Assembly: GCA_902797105.1 (NCBI GenBank)
Contig: CADBRL010000024.1
Coordinates: forward strand, 1-14,129
Length of the DNA: 14,129 nucleotides
Direction of reading: 5' to 3'
From: an uncultured Erysipelotrichaceae bacterium
GTDB lineage: Bacteria; Bacillota_I; Bacilli_A; RF39; UBA660
The translations under genes and the position numbers were made by a program. The notes beneath the pieces were generated by a model. That model saw only the letters and a program-made list of their open reading frames with translations. It had not been told where the DNA came from and made no database searches. Shown here in pieces: positions 13,649 through 14,129 of the stretch (within the stretch, counting starts at the first letter, position 1; every line of letters starts with the position of its first letter).

Positions 13649-13892
13649 TAAAGAATTTATGATGGATATACTTGAAACAGAAAAAAGTATGTCAGTAAAT
13701 ATGACTTATGCTTTAAATGAAGCAAGTTCAAAACATCTTTATGACAAATACTTTAAAATGTTTAAAGAAATTAACAAAGTAACTAAAGATGTATTTTCTT
13801 TAGCTTATAGTAAAGGTTTCTACAAATTAGAAAAAGAAACTCCTAAAAAGATAAATGATGCTTACAAAGAATTATCTAAAGAATTAAATTAA
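13641..13892 (+). CDS. CotF-like spore coat family protein
   Basis: An 83-aa protein with the Coat_F pattern: KEFMMDILETEKSMSVNMTY, then ALNEASSKHLYDKYFKMFKEI, KVTKDVFSLAYSKGFYKLE (where the family usually has VFxxMxxRGWY) and a Lys-rich C-terminal tail. CotF-family proteins are ferritin-like helical proteins found in spore coats, but many copies occur in genomes whose sporulation is unproven. It is shorter than Bacillus CotF and matches the small clostridial type. AGGAAGTGAT precedes the ATG. It follows the 70-aa gene with an 8-bp overlap and is followed by a strong terminator, making a two-gene operon. Confidence 0.8.
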   Translation: MNNKEFMMDILETEKSMSVNMTYALNEASSKHLYDKYFKMFKEINKVTKDVFSLAYSKGFYKLEKETPKKINDAYKELSKELN

Positions 13893-13920
13893 TTTATTTT
13901 CAAAAAATAGGAATTACATA

Positions 13921-13960
13921 AAACACTAAAATATCTTAATTAAATATTTAGTGTTTTTTT
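13921..13960 (+). terminator. Intrinsic terminator of the CotF-like operon
   Basis: Stem AAACACTAAA (13921-13930) / TTTAGTGTTT (13947-13956), extended by TAT/ATA across a single bulged A, followed by a T run to 13960. It lies 29 bases after the CotF-like stop. Confidence 0.85.
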
Positions 13961-14042
13961 AGTAATTGATAAAATTTTTATTTACTTTTGTTAGAAAAGA
14001 ATGCCCTTAAACCCTAGGTAAAACCAGTGTTTTCAAAATAAT

Positions 14043-14059
14043 TGTCGAACCATGTCGAC
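14043..14059 (+). promoter_or_regulatory. Tandem Spo0A-box-like sites
   Basis: TGTCGAA (14043-14049) matches the Spo0A box consensus TGNCGAA exactly, and TGTCGAC (14053-14059) matches at 6 of 7. They are in the same orientation and 10 bp apart, the arrangement known for Spo0A dimers (for example at abrB). They lie 9 bp upstream of the -35 of the next gene. GC-containing motifs of this kind are rare in this AT-rich sequence. Confidence 0.6.
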
Positions 14060-14068
14060 CGATTTTTC

Positions 14069-14098
14069 TTGACTTTTTTCATATAGTGAATTTAGAAT
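14069..14098 (+). promoter_or_regulatory. Promoter of the gene starting at the right edge
   Basis: TTGACT (14069-14074), 18 bp, TAGAAT (14093-14098). The Shine-Dalgarno AAGGGAG (14112-14118) and an ATG at 14127 follow. Confidence 0.75.
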
Positions 14099-14126
14099 AG
14101 AGTCTTATACGAAGGGAGAAAATTTT

Positions 14127-14129
14127 ATG
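14127..14129 (+). CDS. Start codon of an unidentified gene that continues beyond the window
   Basis: Only the ATG lies in the window. It is supported by AAGGGAG at 8-nt spacing and a promoter with tandem Spo0A-like boxes. Nothing can be said about the product. Confidence 0.6.

Noticed and set aside
1..14129. CRISPR arrays, prophage structural genes or complete insertion sequences.
   Set aside because: No regularly spaced repeats of 25-40 bp, phage structural proteins or transposase genes were seen on either strand.

Overview
The window comes from a very AT-rich, low-GC Gram-positive genome. It uses the standard genetic code, since TGA acts as a stop and TGG encodes Trp. AGGAGG-type ribosome binding sites, sigma-A-like promoters (TTGACA/TATAAT), a SufU-type Suf operon, CotF-like coat proteins and a tandem Spo0A-box-like site all point to Bacillota, perhaps an uncultured gut Bacilli or clostridial lineage. 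I cannot name the species.

Layout, left to right. (1) 1-3184, minus strand: an iron-sulfur cluster assembly operon in the order csoR-like regulator, sufC, short sufD-like, sufU, sufB (cut by the window edge). Its promoter has a CsoR-type operator between -35 and -10 and a 17-nt homopolymer just upstream of -35. The cysteine desulfurase gene sufS is missing from its usual place between sufD and sufU. (2) 3211-6845: lineage-specific genes of unknown function around a tRNA-Thr(GGU). They are a 480-aa protein whose C-terminus resembles a RelE/HigB toxin fold, a 169-aa and a 284-aa protein that converge on one bidirectional terminator, and a gene that appears to be broken by a frameshift. (3) 6879-8695, minus: an OmpR-family response regulator and a two-TM histidine kinase overlapping by 4 bp. 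(4) 8745-9999, minus: a small accessory-looking island holding an XRE regulator pseudogene, a candidate structured non-coding RNA of about 110 nt with its own promoter and terminator, and a DUF3800-family protein. (5) 10068-13288, minus: a MacB/FtsX-type ABC exporter (ATPase plus 846-aa permease) whose upstream region carries three GTCA direct repeats at exact 11-bp spacing. (6) 13436-14129, plus: two overlapping small genes of the CotF spore-coat type, a terminator, then tandem TGTCGA boxes, a promoter, a Shine-Dalgarno and the ATG of the next gene at the very end.

How the parts may work together: the first operon builds Fe-S clusters under a copper- or persulfide-type sensor. The two-component system and the ABC exporter look like an envelope-stress or peptide-resistance module now separated by the DUF3800/ncRNA island. 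The DUF3800 gene plus adjacent small RNA is the best candidate in this window for an unexplored system. DUF3800 genes are known to be accompanied by conserved RNA motifs of unknown function, and this RNA has every sign of being an independent transcript.
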